A stretch of 64,000 nt of DNA from Mixophyes australis (taxonomy: Eukaryota; Chordata; Amphibia; Anura; Limnodynastidae). Both the position numbers and the translations under genes were made by a program. Below the pieces are notes generated by a model. That model did no database searches and was not told the DNA's origin. It saw only the letters and a list, made by a program, of their open reading frames with translations. Where the stretch lies: contig JAVHZZ010000003.1 of assembly GCA_036250195.1 (NCBI GenBank), forward strand, positions 42,381,835 through 42,445,834, given 5' to 3'. Positions within the stretch are counted from its first letter, which is position 1; every line of letters begins with the position of its first letter. Positions 34,918-46,535 of the stretch are shown here, piece after piece.

Positions 34918-36360
34918 CTGACTACAGGACTTTTAGGTCTATTTACACCTCTGTAGCCAGCTGTGACTTATTGGCTGGGAAGGGTCAATGGAGAATGCTG
35001 TGTGGTAACCCTGTTTCCCCACATGGATTTATTGTGGGTTGTGAGTTCCGTTGACACAAACAAGTGGAGAAAGAAATGGAGCTTTTGGAGTTTGCCCCAG
35101 TGCTGCTCAGTAACTGCACTGGCTGAGACTTGTGTACTATAATGTATTGGGATTATAGCAGCAGAATTACTTTAGCGTAATGATACAATCTTTATTACAG
35201 TGAACAAGAATGTGAAAGGGTGACGTTGCATATTTTGTGAATTAGACATCCTCATCCTTTATGCGTGAACGGCCCCTCAAGGAATACGGGGAATGTGCTT
35301 TTAGCATTTTATATTGCTATACTTTTTTCTATTTGTTTTTTTTTCTCTCCGCAGGAAATAAAAATAAGAAATCTACTTGTTAGCCAATACTTTTAAATAC
35401 ATGCACTTGAAATATGAGGGTTTACATTATTTTTTCAGAATTGCTTAGCGCACATCTTTTGTTTTTGTGTCGTACTCTTTGTTATTGCAGCCAATGGTAT
35501 AGTTATTTCAGGTGGGTGTGTAAGATTGATGTGTTGTTTATGTCTATGCAAGAAATGATGCAAATGACAATAAGTTTTTTTTTCTTTAATCTCCCCGAGC
35601 CGTGATGAGAAATGAATGAATGCATTTCCACACTTCGTTCCCCATCCCGTGTACTTTGGCTTGCTCCATGGTCCCCCAAAAATCAATGGTGTCTGACCCT
35701 TTTTGTTTTCATTTATTTGTCACTTCCCAGTAATGGCTATATTAGTTTTTGAGCTTCTAATTTTGACAGTGACTATGTTTATTTAACCTGTCTTTCTGCG
35801 CTGCTATATTTATTTACTTTTTTTTAAGAATAAGTTGAACAATGCTGAAAGGTCTTTGCCCTTTGTTTGATTCTAGCAGAAACATGTTTATTCTTCTTTT
35901 GTACTAGTGCCTTTTCCTATCAATATGGTCTATTGTTTACTGTATTTACTTTGTGTGTTGCTTTTGTATCATACCTGTTACTATAATTTTATTTAAACAT
36001 GATCTAACATGCTAAGAAATCATGACAAGAAAAGTCAACAGCCGTCAACTGCTAAGTGGGAGAAAGGATGGAAGAAACTGAATATTTATCTCATCTGTAG
36101 GTGATATATTGGGGGGGGGGGGGGGGGGATTGCACAACTATGTTCCAAATCAGTTTTTGCTGCATTGTTGGTTTTCATTCAAACTTGTGTGCACTGACCA
36201 TACATTTCCTCATAGGGATCAGTTGATATCACCTCTGTACTAATGTGGAATACATTTTACATGAGGCATTTGTCAAAGTGTCGACAAAAACAATAGCCTG
36301 GGAGTTAAACTTGAACGCCAATCTAAGCAAAAAATGTGCATTGACAATCAAAAAGAACTT
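34918..36360. other. Unassigned DNA
   Basis: If the purine tract at 34905-34917 belongs to an LTR element, an LTR should begin near 34919 (CTGACTACAGG), but no second copy is present in the window. The rest is T-rich and featureless apart from the G run. Confidence 0.3.
36111..36128. repeat. (G)18 homopolymer
   Basis: Eighteen consecutive G on the plus strand. Confidence 0.9.
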
Positions 36361-36523
36361 AGGGCTAGATTTACTAAACTGTGGGCTTGAAAAAGTGGAG
36401 ATGTTGCCTATAGCAACATCTACACATTTTATACATTCTACAAAATGACAGCTAGAATCTGATTGGTTGCTATAGGCAACATTTCCACTTTTTCAAACCC
36501 GCAGCTTAGTAAATCTAGCCCCT
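36361..36523. mobile_element. Palindromic MITE, GGGCTAGATTTA-end type
   Basis: Left end AGGGCTAGATTTACTAAAC and right end inverted GGGGCTAGATTTACTAAGC. The right arm keeps CTGATTGGTTGCTATAGGCA; the left arm has lost the equivalent CCAAT part. Same family as 44368-44544. Confidence 0.9.
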
Positions 36524-37387
36524 AGTGTTAGGTGAAGTTCACTATGTTAAGATTAAATCCTCCAGGTTACTCACCTGTGATGAACCCATTAGCCGATCCA
36601 GCATGGTCATTAAGCCCATGAGTAACCCATGCTGCTCTCTTGTAGACTATTGTTCTCATGATTAAAACAATTTCGGCTGCATGCACAGGGCAGTACGCAG
36701 AGGAAAATCGTTGAAAACATCTGTTTGAATTGAGACACAGGTAGTAGTATGCAGAAGAGCAGTATGTGATCACTGGAAATTTTAGGTAATTGGAAAATTC
36801 TCCAAATATTCCGTCAGATTTACGCAAGTCACATGATTTATCTTAATGCAGTAAACTCCACTGAATACAAGAATTCCATCTTTGGGTTCTTCGGAGTACT
36901 CCTCTAATATACATATATGCATTGTGACACATTGCCGGGACTCTTAAACATTTTTTATTTTTTTTTGTGGCTGCCCTGTAAAGCTATTTGGAGCTGCTCT
37001 GGGGAAGGGTGTATCAGGTTTGCCAGAGCAGTTTCTGATGACTTCCATTATGACTTAAAAGAGTAGAACCACACTCGACGTAAGCTCAAACTGGAATCCA
37101 GACTAAGCTCAGTTTGAGAACAGATGGACACAAATAGACAGATAATCAATCACTGTGCACTGAATGATAATGTCCATAAACAAGAATCTCCTGGAGCGGT
37201 AGCTTTAGACCAAACATGTAGCTACCAGAGTAGTAGTAGGTTCCCATGTGTATTTATGCTTTATCACCCTTGGGTGGTATGTAGGGATCCTTACAAAATT
37301 TTGGGTCTAATTAGTGTCTATTTTTCCTCCTTCAGGTTTATGGAAAACAAAATCAAGTAGTAGGTAAACTTTTCCTTTTATAGATGA
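36524..37387. other. Unassigned DNA
   Basis: No gene or repeat family recognised. Confidence 0.4.
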
Positions 37388-38273
37388 GTAATAATGTGCA
37401 TCACTACTACTGTACAACTACTATTGTACTACTACTACTATTGTATTTCTACTACTGTACTTCTACTACTGTACTTCTACTATTGTACTTCTCCTACTGT
37501 ACTTCTACTACTGTACAACTACTATTGTACTTCTCCTACTGTACTTCTACTACTGTACAACTACTATTGTAGGACTACTACTACTATTGTATTTCTACTA
37601 CTGTACTTCTACTACTGTACTTCTACTATTGTATGACCACTACTACTACTGTACTTCTACTACTGTACTTCTACTATTGTACTTCTCCTACTGTACTTCT
37701 ACTACTGTACAACTACTATTGTAGGACCACTACTGCTACTGTTCTACTACTACTCAACTTCTACTGCTGTATGACTACCACTACTACTGTACTTCAACTG
37801 CTGTATGACTACTACTACTTGATTTATACAACTGTATCTTTCCTACTACTACTGTGATATTACTATTGTGCTTCAACTACTGTATCACTACTATTACTAC
37901 TGTACTACTACTACTGTACTACTACTACTTTACTTCTGCTACTGTACTTCTACTACTGTATCCCTACTGCTACTACTGTACTACTACTATAATATAGTAC
38001 TTCTACTACTGTACTACTACTATTGTACTTCTATTACTGTACTTCTACTACTGTATTACTACTACTACTACTGTACTACTACTACTGTACTACTACTATT
38101 GTACTTCTATTACTGTACTTCTACTACTGTATTACTACTACTACTACTGTACTACTACTGTACTACTACTATTGTACTTCTATTACTGTACTTCTACTAC
38201 TGTATTACTACTACTACTACTACTACTACTGTACTACTACTATTGTACTTCTATTACTTTACTCCTATTACTG

Positions 38274-38316
<43 letters not shown>

Positions 38317-38716
38317 GTACTACTACTGTTGTACTTCTACTACTGTTCTACTATTATTGTACTCCTACTGTATCACTACCACTACTACTGTATTACTACT
38401 ACTACTACTTTACTTCTACAACTGTACTACTACTATTATAATAATAATAATTATACTACTGTATGATAGCTACCACTACTGTGCTACTACTATTGTACTT
38501 CTTCTACTGTATGACTACTACTTTTATTATACTTCTACTACTGTACTTCTACTACTGTATCTTTACTACTACTACTGTACTACTACCATTGCACTTCTAC
38601 TATTGTATGACTACTACTACTACTACTACTACTACTGTACTTCCACTAATATATCTTTACTACTAGTACTGTACTACTACTATTGTACTTCTACTACTGT
38701 ATCACAACTACTACTA
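37388..38716. repeat. Degenerate 14-bp tandem array, segment 1
   Basis: Variants of TACTTCTACTACTG mixed with pure (TAC)n stretches. Since 14 is not a multiple of three, each frame cycles through all phases, and none of the phases contains a stop; this produces long Leu/Tyr/Thr/Cys open frames without biological meaning. Confidence 0.93.
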
Positions 38717-38724
38717 CTGTGTAC

Positions 38725-38933
38725 CAGTGGCGGATCGCCCCGATCGCCCCCCCTAGCAGGGGCTTGCTGTGTTTTAAACACAATCAGAGCAGCGGGGCAG
38801 CACACTGTCACTGCCCAGCGGACTTGCACATAGTGTGCAGCCGCCGGCAGCCTTAGAAGTCGGAAAGGGGGCGGGGCCTAAATCACCCCCCCTACATCGC
38901 CCCGGGTATAGCAATTTCCTAGATCCGTCCCTG
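38725..38933. mobile_element. hAT-type MITE inside the 14-bp array
   Basis: Ends CAGTGGCGGATC and (inverted) CAGGGACGGATC, flanked by a perfect 8-bp duplication CTGTGTAC (38717-38724 and 38934-38941). GC-rich, 209 bp, non-coding. Confidence 0.92.
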
Positions 38934-38941
38934 CTGTGTAC

Positions 38942-39010
38942 TACTACTATTGTACTTCTTCTAATGTATGTCTACTACTACAATTGTACTTCTACTACTT
39001 TACTTCTACT
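38942..39010. repeat. 14-bp array, segment 2
   Basis: Continuation of the TACTTCTACTACTG array between the hAT-type MITE and the L2 fragment. Confidence 0.85.
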
Positions 39011-39692
39011 ACTTATCTTCCTTTCACGCCACTCCTCTTCTGCCTCGCCTTACACTGGCTCCCTTTCACTTACAGAATCCTTTTCAAACTCCTTACACTC
39101 ACCTACAAGGCCCTCTCCCACTCCACTGCCCCATACATCTCCAAACTCCTCTTCATTCACACTTCCGCCCGTTCCCTGCAATCGGCCAATGACTGTCGCC
39201 TCTCCTCCACTCTGATCACCTCATCCCACACCAGAATTCAAGACTTCTCCCCGGGCTGCCCCCCTCCACTGAATCGTCCTCCCACGCTCTATCCGTCTGT
39301 CCCCTAATCTGTGCACCTTCAAACAAGCACTTAAAACTCATATTTTCCTCAAAGTCTACCAGCGATCCACCTAACCATCTCTCCAGGCTCAATCTCCTCA
39401 CCTCCCTCTTCCCCCTGTTTGCACTCCTCTTGCGTCTGTTCCCCTCTAATGACTCTCTCCTGTGCCTGCGTTCTGTTTACCCTCCCTTTAGAGCAGGGCC
39501 CTCTTCCCTCCTGTCTTTACATCTTTTCTCCTCCTCCACCCTCACTGTACTTGCTATGCCTGGAGCCCTTGGAGTCTTGGTTTATTCGTTCACTGTTCTG
39601 TTCTGTTTTATCCTGTATGGTCCATTATCTGTATTTTGTGCGGACACCTTGTGGCGGCTTATAAATAAAGGATCATAATAATAATAATAATA
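39011..39692 (+). mobile_element. L2-type LINE 3' fragment
   Basis: The plus strand encodes the C-terminal end of an L2-like ORF2 with frameshifts: LHWLPFTYRILFKLLTLTYK, then APYISKLL, DCRLSSTLITSSHTRIQDF and, after a shift, FKQALKTHIF. This is followed by an untranslated region and a tail of ATAATAATA. Truncated at its 5' side, as usual for LINE insertions. Confidence 0.88.
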
Positions 39693-40310
39693 CTGTATCT
39701 TTGCTACTATTACTACTTCTGTACTTCTACTACTGTACTTCTACTACTGTATCACAACAACTACTACTACTGCACTACTACTATTGTACTTCTACTACTG
39801 TACTTTTACTACTGTATCACTACTACTGCTACTGTTCTGCTACTGTATCTATACTACTACTGTACTACTACTATTGTACTTCTACTACTACTTTACTACT
39901 ACTACTGTTCTATTTATACTGTATCTTTACTACTACTACTACTACTGCACTACTACTATTGTACTTCTACTACTGTACTTCTACTTCTGTATCTCTACTA
40001 CCACTGTACTACTACTACTTTACTTCTACTACTACCACTACTACTACTACTATTACTGTACTACTACTATTGTACTTTTACTTCTGTATGTTCTACTTCT
40101 GTATGACTACGGCTACTAATACTAATGTATTTCTACAACTGGATCACTACTACTACTAATTTACCCCTACTATTGTACCTCTACAACTGTACAGTACTAC
40201 TACTATTACTACTGCTATTGTACTTAACTACTACTACTACTGCTACTACTATTATTGTATTTCTATTGTACTACTACTACTGTACTACTACTATTCTACG
40301 AGAGCTGCTA
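39693..40310. repeat. 14-bp array, segment 3
   Basis: Resumption of the TACTTCTACTACTG / (TAC)n array after the LINE. Confidence 0.93.
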
Positions 40311-40385
40311 CTAGATTACAGCCATATTAGTCAGGAACTATAGCTGTATACATAAGACTCGGGGTCAATTGAGTAACGTTGAACA

Positions 40386-40684
40386 CTAAGGAAAGCAAAA
40401 GAAAATGAGTAACTTTTCACTATGAAAAAGCCATGTTGCATTGGACCGGGAGGTAAATTTAAAATGTGGGGACAGATTTATAGTTGGGGTAGGGCATGTC
40501 CTAGATCAACTTTAAATGTCAATGTAAAACTAAAACTATCAAGTATTTGTGTGCTACATGAAAAAACAGTCAGTATTTAACTTATGTGCAAAATAATAAA
40601 CTCATTTGCACCCCTTGCATTGTAACATGGTTTTGTCCAATAGAAATCTTACTGAGTTTTTTCCTTAATGAATCAGGCCCATTA
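40386..40684. mobile_element. Palindromic MITE, CTGATTCATTAAGG-end type (copy 1)
   Basis: Right end CCTTAATGAATCAGGCCC; contains AGTCAGTATTTAACTTATGT and CACCCCTTGCATTGTAACAT as in the copies at 49941 and 54741. The left arm is diverged, a different subfamily with GACAGATTTATAGTTGGGG. Confidence 0.85.
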
Positions 40685-41012
40685 AGTTGTAGCGGAAAGG
40701 TGGCTGCTAAAGGCTAGCTTGGCTATAGTGTCTGACATATTGGTGTCACTGATGACCATTACAGTCTCACACTGCAGTGGAGTATCACAATACTCAATAA
40801 AGACATACATGCATGTTTCTACAGGTCTGCATGAAGCAAATTTGCGAAAAACATGTCTTTACTGTATTCATCCAATGTTAGAAAGCTCCTTCCCTTCTCT
40901 GTCCCGCCTCTCAAGGTGCAGAGGAAGTTAGTGGCCAAATCACTCTAGTCTGCATTTTACACACGATAAACTGCACAAACCGGCAGACCTCCCTACACTC
41001 TATTATTTACTT
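40685..41012. other. Unassigned DNA
   Basis: No feature recognised in this 0.3-kb gap. Confidence 0.4.
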
Positions 41013-41641
41013 GAGATGCTCACTGACCCCCGTGAACTGGTTTTGGTTTTGGATCTGGATTAGCTTTGTGTTTTGGTTTTGGTTTTGGCTTTGGCAAAAC
41101 CGCCCTCATGTGTTTTGGTTTTTGTTTTAGATTTTTTAGGAAAAATCCTAAAATATGCTAAAATCACACATTTTTTGCTTTTATTTTGTTCCTACAGTAT
41201 TATTAACCTCAATAACACTAATTGCAAGTCATTTGCAGTCAATTTTGACCACCTCAATGGTCACAATATTATTTTCATACACTTTCGGACAAATACTGCA
41301 GCAACCTGGCTGGATGGTAAGCGACAGAGCAATGACACAAACACACGGCAGTTCCTAGTCCATCTAGGGCACATTGGCACACAGCAGTAAAATGGTACAA
41401 GATGGAATTGTCCTTGGGCCCGCCCCCCCCCTCCCAGGAAATGTCCTTGGGCCCGCCCAACCTCCCACCCCCCGCTATGTTAGATCTTAAAAAGGAATTA
41501 AAAACTCGCGAGATCCAGGATCTGACACCGTAACAATGACATTTTGCCTCGTTTTCGTTTCCGAGAGCTGGCTCAGTTTGGTACTCGGATCCCCTAAGTT
41601 CGGGTGTGTTCAGTTCTCGAGGAACCGAGCCTGAGCATCTC
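41013..41641. mobile_element. Non-autonomous element with GAGATGCTCA ends
   Basis: GAGATGCTCA at the left end and TGAGCATCTC at the right end are 10-bp inverted repeats. The flanks TATTATTTACTT (41001-41012) and TACTATTTACTT (41642-41653) match in 11 of 12 positions, a probable target duplication. Inside are (GGTTTT)n-like text at the left and a duplicated CCTTGGGCCCGCCC at the right. A 105-codon open frame inside has no recognised domain. Confidence 0.75.
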
Positions 41642-41653
41642 TACTATTTACTT

Positions 41654-44007
41654 TGTACCTTATAAATATAACTTTAATACGGTAGTTCTTCTGATGAGAA
41701 GAAACAATATTCTCACAGATGTAGAATACCCTGTATACAATAATATATTACAATAAATTATGTCCTGAAGAGGTACATATAATAATATATGATATTTTCT
41801 GAATTTTTATCATGAGCGGTGGTAGTCATTAACACAGCCATGTAAAACCCGATATCGTTTTAAACGACGGGAGAATAATGATGGGTGTAAGGCTGACAGT
41901 AATAAAATCACTACTTACCATATATGAGACATGAAGTTTGTCCGAAGGTTTAAATCACCGTCCACTGTAAGATCCGAATACCCTCAATTGCTACCCTGAG
42001 GTAAACTTCAGAGGGAACCAGCTACTAGATGGTTCGATTAGTCTTTCGCAAATGACGTCATTTACTATGGACACACTGACAATGTCGCTATTAAAGCGGC
42101 AATACCTGGACCCAACACCATGTATAATGAAATACAGGCGTGGGGTCCGCCACCCATCATGAGAGGGAGCCTGTATGAATTTATTCTTTATTATTATCAT
42201 ATACTTTTTAATAATTTGCAAGGGTCTAACTAATGAAGATTATTATTTTGCTATACTGGTTTCCTTTTAATGGATACATGTTAACAAAGATTTCAATTTT
42301 AATAATAGAATGTCATTACTTTTCATTTACAATAGAGGGTTAATGATATATCTCAATCGGTCCCTCAATGAGGGCGGATGTTCTAATCATCTTTTTTGTT
42401 AATGTTCAATATACACCCAGTGGACCTTATGGGTTTAACTAATACATCTACAAGTTTAATATTGTGTGAGCTCTTTTGGAGCCAATGAATTTGCAGGGAT
42501 GGTGACTGATCTATAAATTTTTATCCTGTGCGGATTACATCTCCAATATTTAATTTGACCCATAAACCATCAATTGAACTAATGCAATGCACCGATAGGT
42601 GATTCCTACATGCAGCACTATTGTCCCAGCAACAGCCAGTGAAACATTTACTTCTAAATTTAAACTCCTAAATCATCTCTACATTTTGTGCCATATTTTT
42701 TGCTATTTATTATTAAGTAGTTTAGCAAATGACGATGCTTACAAGCAATTGTCTAAATGCAATGCACCTGTTTTGGACAAACTCTCGTTCTCTCAGGTAT
42801 TTAAGCATCGAATTCTCCCCATTAGCTGAGTGATTGACACCACGGACCTTAAAATAACACATGATTATAGCTCCAAAATGGGCAACGGCATCCAATAGAA
42901 ACCAGATGTTTTGTGGAATTTGACTCTTGGTTTCTCAGTAGATGAATTTGTAAAGTAGAAAACCACACTCATTATTCAGGTACATTTTACATGCATTAAT
43001 GACAAAATGATTAAAGTTTTTTTTAAAAAACTTTGCATTTTTTTTTTCTTTCTCAAGATAAGTTAATGAGAAACAGAGATGTTAAAAGAGTGGATATGTC
43101 CTTTTCTAATATACTTTGAACTTAGAATAACAGTACAAATCATACCAGGTTAATGGTCTTTGAGTATTAAGCATAATAAGCAAATCTGCTAAGATTTTTT
43201 CCTGATTTATGGTTTAAGCGCTCAGGATGATGAGAATAAAAGCACAGGAAAATCAGTTCTAAGAACAATGCTTTTGTAGTATTAGAGAACTGTAAAGGAT
43301 AAGTTTCACTGGTGATATTAGATTCTAAAGTCACTCAAGTGTCTGTAGAACGTTGCCAGTAGCAGCAATTCACAATTTGTTTAGTCTTTGGGAGACTTAC
43401 AGTTAGGAATTGTTTAATTTCCTCCACTAATGTATTTAATCCATACGGCAATACCAAGTACAATAGGAGTGATTTTCTACGGAGTGAAACTTATAATACC
43501 CAGAGAAGAAACCAGTGTAATGATTTACTTGTAACTCCTACATTGGTGCATTGAACACGTTCACACCCCAGGCAGTCTGGTGGCATTTTCTGTGCCCCAG
43601 ATGTGAAAGGTTATATACACAGCTGCCAATTTATCCTCATGTCCGATGTATTTTCTTGTCTTCCGAGCAAGAAGCTAAATGAAAACTACAGGTAAAAAAA
43701 AAGGTTATTTAATCATAGGAAAACTGATTTCATCCATGCTCATACATTTGTTCTAAGGGAGGTTAAACCGGTTCGGTATAGAAGCTGTTTTCTGTTCAAT
43801 GCAGTTTTGCTAATTATTAAGCAGTTTACACACGATTATAGTATGTTCCTTACTGTGATGAGGTGAAGCTAATTAAAAAGAAGAGAGCACAGGCCAGTTG
43901 TCTGTTAGCACACGGGATCCATTACATTTGCAATCCACTGCCAGGTGGATGGGAGGTGGGATGGGAGGGTGTGTGTGAAGGAAAATATTTATTTCCCTTT
44001 TTTTATG
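41654..44007. other. Unassigned DNA
   Basis: About 41810-42170 contains TTAAAGCGGCAAT and a CATCATGAGAGG block and may be an old non-autonomous element distantly related to the MITE at 1441, but its ends are not found. The remainder is AT-rich without recognisable content. Confidence 0.35.
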
Positions 44008-44036
44008 CATCATCATCATCATCATCATCATCATCA
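44008..44036. repeat. (CAT)n microsatellite
   Basis: Nine to ten CAT units. Confidence 0.95.
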
Positions 44037-44367
44037 CTGCTTCTCTTTGCACCAGTCCTCCAGTACCTATAACAGAAACAACACCTTACTTGCCTGCCCC
44101 TTACCTACCCCATTACACATCTCCAAATTTAAGAAGTTGCAAGATTAAAACGCAAGAAAATCTGCATACGAACGTACGGAAATGTGTATCCGTAGTACGG
44201 AAATGCAATGAAACAGACGTATGTCCAACTCCACATGATCCCCTGTATACATTGCGTGTGACCTTTGAGACATGGTAATGGGTGCTCTCTTGAAGCATGG
44301 ACAAAATAAAATGTGTTGTCTGCACCTTAATTTTCGGTATGGTTCTTGTATCTTTTTAAAAATTCTC
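44037..44367. other. Unassigned DNA
   Basis: No gene or repeat recognised. Confidence 0.4.
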
Positions 44368-44544
44368 GGGGCTAGATTTACTAAGCTGCGGGTTTGAAAA
44401 AGTGGGGATGTTGCCTATAGCAACCAATCAGATTCTAGCTTTCATTTATTTAGTACCTTCTACAAAATGACAGCTAGAATCTGATTGGTTGCTATAGGCA
44501 ACATCCCCACTTTTTCCAACCCGCAGCTTAATAAATCTAGCCCT
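44368..44544. mobile_element. Palindromic MITE, GGGCTAGATTTA-end type (best copy)
   Basis: Arms GGGGCTAGATTTACTAAGC and its inverted copy extend about 80 bp each with very few mismatches. Each arm holds GTTGCCTATAGCAAC directly overlapping CCAATCAGATTCTAG, in mirror orientation. Confidence 0.93.
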
Positions 44545-46257
44545 AGGTATCCTTTCATCAAAATAGATTTATTTTTGTTGACATTAATTGCTTTTCTATG
44601 TCCATGTTAGGAAGTATTTGCATTTTTCTACATTTCATCAACATTTTTTTCTCCTTGGAATTCTGTTTGCTGAGATTCTGATGAGTTTCGGCTCAAAATT
44701 AATGAATCCATTCAAAAATTTAAAGAAAGGAGGGAGTTGAGTAGAGTGACGACATGCCTAGCTATGTGTTGCCTGATGATTATTGCTGGAGAGTATGGTG
44801 GATTGGGAACAACTCAATCTTATTGTCCAGGGTCATGTGGTAGATGACTCACCATTGAGTGATAAAATAGGTAAAAATGATGGATACATTTGCATATATG
44901 TATAAAGAGTTAAACAGTATCAGTATGTATATGGACATATACAGTGTATGTAAAGATGATATTGATATGAAATATGAGATTGGACATAAATATTTAAATA
45001 ATGTGAATATCACTAAAATGCATATTAAGGCTAAAGGATATACAAAATTATTTATATAAAATAAGCAAAAATACAAATAAGGAAAAGAAAACATAAATAA
45101 AAATAATACATAATAAATAATAAATAAAAACTATATGACTGAGCACACAAAGTCCATCTAGCACTCCATGGCACCAAATGTCTAAGCAGGGCCGTAAAAA
45201 GGACTGTGCAATATGGGGTGACCGCCCAGGATGCAACACTGAAGTGGGGAGTAATTTATGAATATTTTAGGTTCATTTAGGTTCATTTGGTGAAAATTGA
45301 GTGCTAGGGGGGCTGCATACAGCTCTTTGGCTAAGTACTACAAAAAAATGTTGTTTTTGTGGAGCATCATAATTACAATGAGATAACGCAGTCTCTAGTC
45401 GCTAATGCCACAGTCATCTCTGCTAACAAACGTGGTTCATTTATCAAAGTGTATCAGCAGTTTACATCATCCATTGAAGATCATCCATCATTTGCAATTC
45501 CCTCGGGTGTAAAAAAAAAATTTCAGCAAACTTTGTATTTTCCATTACGTAGTAGTTGATTGCTTTTATTTGCTGATTACATTTTTCAAGCCTAGTTAAG
45601 GTTGAATTCCATAAAGTTTGAAGATCACATATCAGATGATGTTCTGACAAATTGTTACCTCTTTGTCAATTCGCACAAATGTTCTTTGCGCAATACGATC
45701 TTTGAAATATGCACCAGTTTTCCTTCACATTGATAATATATCCTTTATTGGTCTAAAAATTCTCTTATAACCGCAAATTACTAGAAAAAATGTAGCCATG
45801 GCAACGATGTGGTACACGCCACTGGGCCAGTCACTGCCGACATGTGCTCGCGTGATCCGGCTTGCCAGCTCGCAAGTGCAGTGGAACTGAAACCCACATT
45901 TATAGTATCTAAATGTCCAAAGTAGTGCAGTGACCTTTTTTGCATATTTTTTATGGAGCCTGTAAAATTTTCTCCTTAGCAAAAATCAACTAGCACTTTG
46001 GTTGTACATTCCTTTTAAAAACTGAAATTTTATTACATTCTTCGATGGTATCCTTATTTTATTTAATTAGGAATCATGTTTTCTGCAAATATAATATGTT
46101 TTTTTATAATTTATTTATTTTTTAATTCACATTTGTACCAGTAGATTTAAAGCATAGCTGTTAAATACATTTATTGCATCACTAATTTATCAAGAATTCC
46201 AATCAAAGCAAAAGTGTCAGTTTTGGTTGACGTTCAATAAGATAATAAATACAAGAT
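44545..46257. other. Unassigned AT-rich DNA
   Basis: A GC-richer patch at 45780-45900 gives short minus-strand frames without motif. GCAGGGCCGTAAAAAGG near 45185 resembles a hAT-type end, but no partner end was found. Confidence 0.35.
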
Positions 46258-46535
46258 TTACTTACTTTCGGTGCGGTGACTCCCCAATCATGCAGATTCC
46301 CTGAAGGCTTCAACAGTCCAGCACTGCACCACCCTGTCATACTACCACTGTCCAGTTGCTACTCCCCCTGGGAACTTCAAATTCATGGATTATTTAAGGA
46401 GGAGGGGCATTGACAACTCCTGTTCTGTTTTTGAACTAATTCACCTTAAAAGGAGGGAGGACCGCAGTACAGGATTTTTCGAGCCTTCAGAGGGGACCCA
46501 CCAGATTGGGGAATTGTCAAATTAAAAGTACAGTA
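46258..46535. mobile_element. Probable MITE with GACTCCCCAATC ends
   Basis: GACTCCCCAATCATG... CCCTGAAGGCT near 46280-46313 is matched in inverted orientation by AGCCTTCAGAGGGG...GATTGGGGAATTGTC near 46480-46520. The outer parts also align (TTTACTTACTTT). Exact ends and target duplication are not determined. Confidence 0.6.

Noticed and set aside
37868..38833. 321-codon open frame
   Set aside because: Produced by the 14-bp TACTTCTACTACTG array, which has no stop in any phase; composition is pure repeat until the last residues.
41041..41125. Telomere-like GGTTTT repeats
   Set aside because: Imperfect, short and internal to a mobile element; not the vertebrate TTAGGG repeat.
43945..44148. Poly-His open frame resembling a metal-binding protein
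   Set aside because: The His run is the CAT microsatellite; no supporting domain.
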